DNA of 64,000 nucleotides. Origin: Streptomyces sp. L2 (GTDB taxonomy: Bacteria > Actinomycetota > Actinomycetes > Streptomycetales > Streptomycetaceae). Below, piece after piece: positions 62,528 to 64,000 of the stretch (the first letter of the stretch is position 1; each line of letters begins with the position of its first letter). The stretch is taken from contig NZ_QBDT01000001.1 in the NCBI RefSeq assembly GCF_004124325.1, forward strand, positions 1,860,001 through 1,924,000. Reading direction: 5' to 3'. A program made the position numbers and the translations under genes. The notes beneath the pieces are model-generated. The model ran no database searches. It saw nothing but the letters and a program-made list of their open reading frames with translations, and was not told the origin of the DNA.

Positions 62528-62802
62528 GCCGGGCCCTGGTCCGGCTGGAGCGCATGGGCCTGCCCCGGCCCGGTCACCGCCACGCCGGACGGCCGCACCC
62601 ACTTCCTCGTCGCCCCGGGCGCCGCCGCCGAACTCCCCCGGCTGCTCTACCGCATGGGCTGGGACGACCCGTCTGCACTGGACCTGCGCGGGCTCGGGCC
62701 CGGCGACCACATCACCGGCCGCGGCTGCTGCTGGGCACACTGGCCTACGTGGCCCACCGGTCAGCAGCGCGGGCGTAACCCGGGCACGGTCGGGGGCCCG
62801 GG
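62528..62802 (+). pseudogene. decayed partial tandem copy of the Prim-pol-like gene
   Basis: The sequence from 62528 repeats that from 62159 with about 90% identity by eye. A two-base deletion after cgcatgggcct shifts the frame, and roughly 85 bases corresponding to 62353-62437 are missing. After the deletion the copy ends with the same LLLGTLAYVAHRSAARA and stop, followed by the same gcgtaacccgggcacggtcg. It lacks a start and its own ribosome site, so it is not expected to be made. Confidence 0.85.
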
Positions 62803-62898
62803 CACAGCGCCGAGTCGGGGGCCCGGGCACAACGCACGCACCGTCGCGGGCCCGGGCGTGACTCCCGGAGCGCTCCCGAGCGGGGCCTTACGCGACGA

Positions 62899-62926
62899 AG
62901 GGCCCGCCCCCACGGGGGCGGGCCCT
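62899..62926 (-). terminator. perfect 13-bp stem after ftsY
   Basis: AGGGCCCGCCCCC pairs with GGGGGCGGGCCCT across a two-base turn (ac). It lies 47 bases downstream of the minus-strand ftsY stop. Confidence 0.85.
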
Positions 62927-62973
62927 GATGGCGAGGACCCCGGAACGTTCCCAGGTGGTCCCCGCCGGGGCGG

Positions 62974-64000
62974 TCACTCGCCGATCAGCGCGTCCACGAA
63001 CGCCTCCGGCTCGAACGGCGCCAGGTCGTCCGCGCCCTCGCCGAGTCCGACCAGCTTGACCGGCACGCCCAGCTCGCGCTGGACCGCGACCACGATGCCG
63101 CCCTTGGCGGTGCCGTCGAGCTTGGTCAGCACGATGCCGGTGATGTCGACGACCTCGGCGAACACGCGCGCCTGGACCAGGCCGTTCTGGCCGGTGGTGG
63201 CGTCGAGGACGAGCAGCACCTCGTCCAGCGGCGCCTGCTTCTCCACGACCCGCTTGACCTTGCCCAGCTCGTCCATGAGGCCGGTCTTGGTGTGCAGGCG
63301 GCCGGCGGTGTCGATGAGGACGACGTCGACCCCCATCTCCTTGCCCTCCTTGACCGCGTCGAAGGCGACGGAGGCGGGGTCGCCGGCCTCGGGGCCGCGC
63401 ACGGTGTAGGCGCCGACGCGCTCCCCCCAGGTCTGGAGCTGGTCGGCGGCGGCGGCGCGGAAGGTGTCGGCGGCCCCCAGGACGACCGTGCGGCCGTCGG
63501 CCACCAGGACGCGGGCGAGCTTGCCGGTGGTGGTGGTCTTGCCCGTGCCGTTGACGCCGACGACCATCACGATGCCGGGCTTGCGGTCCTCCGGCTCGGT
63601 GCGGACCGTGCGGTCCACGTCGGTGCCGACCAGCTTGAGCAGCTCCTCGCGGAGCAGGCCGCGCAGCTCGTCCGGCGTGCGGGTGCCGAGCACCTTGACG
63701 CGCTCGCGCAGCCCCTCGACCAGCTCCTGGGTGGGCTGCACGCCGACGTCGGCGGTGAGGAGCGTGTCCTCGATCTCCTCCCAGGTGTCGTCGTCGAGGT
63801 GCTCGCGGGACAGCAGGGTGAGCAGTCCCTGGCCGAGCGCGTTCTGCGAGCGGGACAGGCGGGCGCGCAGGCGGACCAGCCGGCCGGCGGTGGGCTCCGG
63901 GATCTCGATCTCCGGGGCCGCCTCGACAGCGGACGGAGGCTCCTCCACGACCACCGGGGCGGGGCCGCCCGGGAGATCCACCTCCTCGATCGTCCGGCGC
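62974..64000 (-). CDS. ftsY: signal recognition particle receptor FtsY, 5'-truncated by window edge
   Basis: This is the membrane-associated SRP-receptor GTPase. The frame is open to the right edge, so the start lies outside; about 341 residues are present. The NG domain has VGVNGTGKTTTTGKLA (G1), VLIDTAGRLHT (G3), TKLDGTAKGG (G4) and ends LGEGADDLAPFEPEAFVDALIGE. The window cuts through the acidic/Pro-rich linker, where RRTIEEVDLPGGPAP precedes the NG domain. It pairs with the Ffh protein encoded at 53522-55072. A strong stem-loop follows the stop. Confidence 0.96.
   Translation of the reverse strand, partial: RRTIEEVDLPGGPAPVVVEEPPSAVEAAPEIEIPEPTAGRLVRLRARLSRSQNALGQGLLTLLSREHLDDDTWEEIEDTLLTADVGVQPTQELVEGLRERVKVLGTRTPDELRGLLREELLKLVGTDVDRTVRTEPEDRKPGIVMVVGVNGTGKTTTTGKLARVLVADGRTVVLGAADTFRAAAADQLQTWGERVGAYTVRGPEAGDPASVAFDAVKEGKEMGVDVVLIDTAGRLHTKTGLMDELGKVKRVVEKQAPLDEVLLVLDATTGQNGLVQARVFAEVVDITGIVLTKLDGTAKGGIVVAVQRELGVPVKLVGLGEGADDLAPFEPEAFVDALIGE

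Noticed and set aside
62554..62778. A 74-residue frame ending in the same tail as the Prim-pol-like protein
   Set aside because: It lies in the decayed duplicate; its N-terminal part is out of frame with the parental gene and it lacks a start context.

Overview
The window is a high-GC Streptomyces chromosome segment. The evidence is third-position G/C bias, GTG/TTG starts, Tat and lipoprotein signals, a whiG sigma factor, an nsdA developmental regulator, a tandem set of four signal peptidases, an LAxTG sortase substrate and DasR-, GlnR- and DnaA-type sites. Gene order matches the conserved core region of Streptomyces chromosomes that runs from the GABA aminotransferase to ftsY. This is inferred from remembered synteny, not from a search.

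Bases 1-21000 are a polyamine/GABA catabolism region. It has a 5'-truncated gabT, a PAP2 phosphatase and a secreted GH18 chitinase with a DasR-like palindrome inside its promoter. A compact minus-strand operon follows, in transcription order: aldehyde dehydrogenase, potD, potA, potB, potC, a PuuB-like FAD amine oxidase and a small Prim-pol-like protein. After an interlude (NADAR protein, DUF4190 protein, adenosine deaminase, GDPD, small membrane protein) a second polyamine set appears: an orphan PotD-like lipoprotein, a second aldehyde dehydrogenase, and a divergent Lrp/AsnC regulator with a putrescine-type aminotransferase. Together they would import putrescine, convert it to 4-aminobutyraldehyde by oxidase or transaminase, oxidise that to GABA, and pass GABA to GabT.

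Bases 21000-33000 hold an ABC exporter-like pair (its permease carries tandem repeats), a VOC protein, a LOG-family protein, the LAETG surface protein with a strong promoter and operator, a mycothiol-type DinB protein, a thiamine ABC transporter (thiB-thiP-thiQ) behind a TPP riboswitch, rlmN and a two-domain VOC protein. Bases 33000-38000 are the cdsA-frr-pyrH-tsf-rpsB translation/lipid cluster, read leftward.

Bases 38000-52000 hold an M23 peptidase, a TetR regulator, whiG, the dprA-yifB-yraN DNA-uptake/processing genes, a DUF2469 gene, a NUDIX gene, signal peptidases sipZ-Y-X-W, rplS, trmD, rimM, khpA, rpsP and a SprT-like protein. Bases 52500-64000 hold a methyltransferase-like gene, ffh, the nitrogen-sensing operon amtB-glnK-glnD with a GlnR box, nsdA, a degenerate Prim-pol protein followed by a decayed partial tandem copy of itself, and ftsY, which runs off the right edge.

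The most unusual items are the two in-window Prim-pol-like paralogues and the decayed duplicate, three copies of a dispersed REP-like hairpin element (one inside a coding sequence), three stacked tandem repeats in the ABC permease, a possible two-repeat CRISPR remnant between glnD and ffh, and several strong palindromes at promoters.
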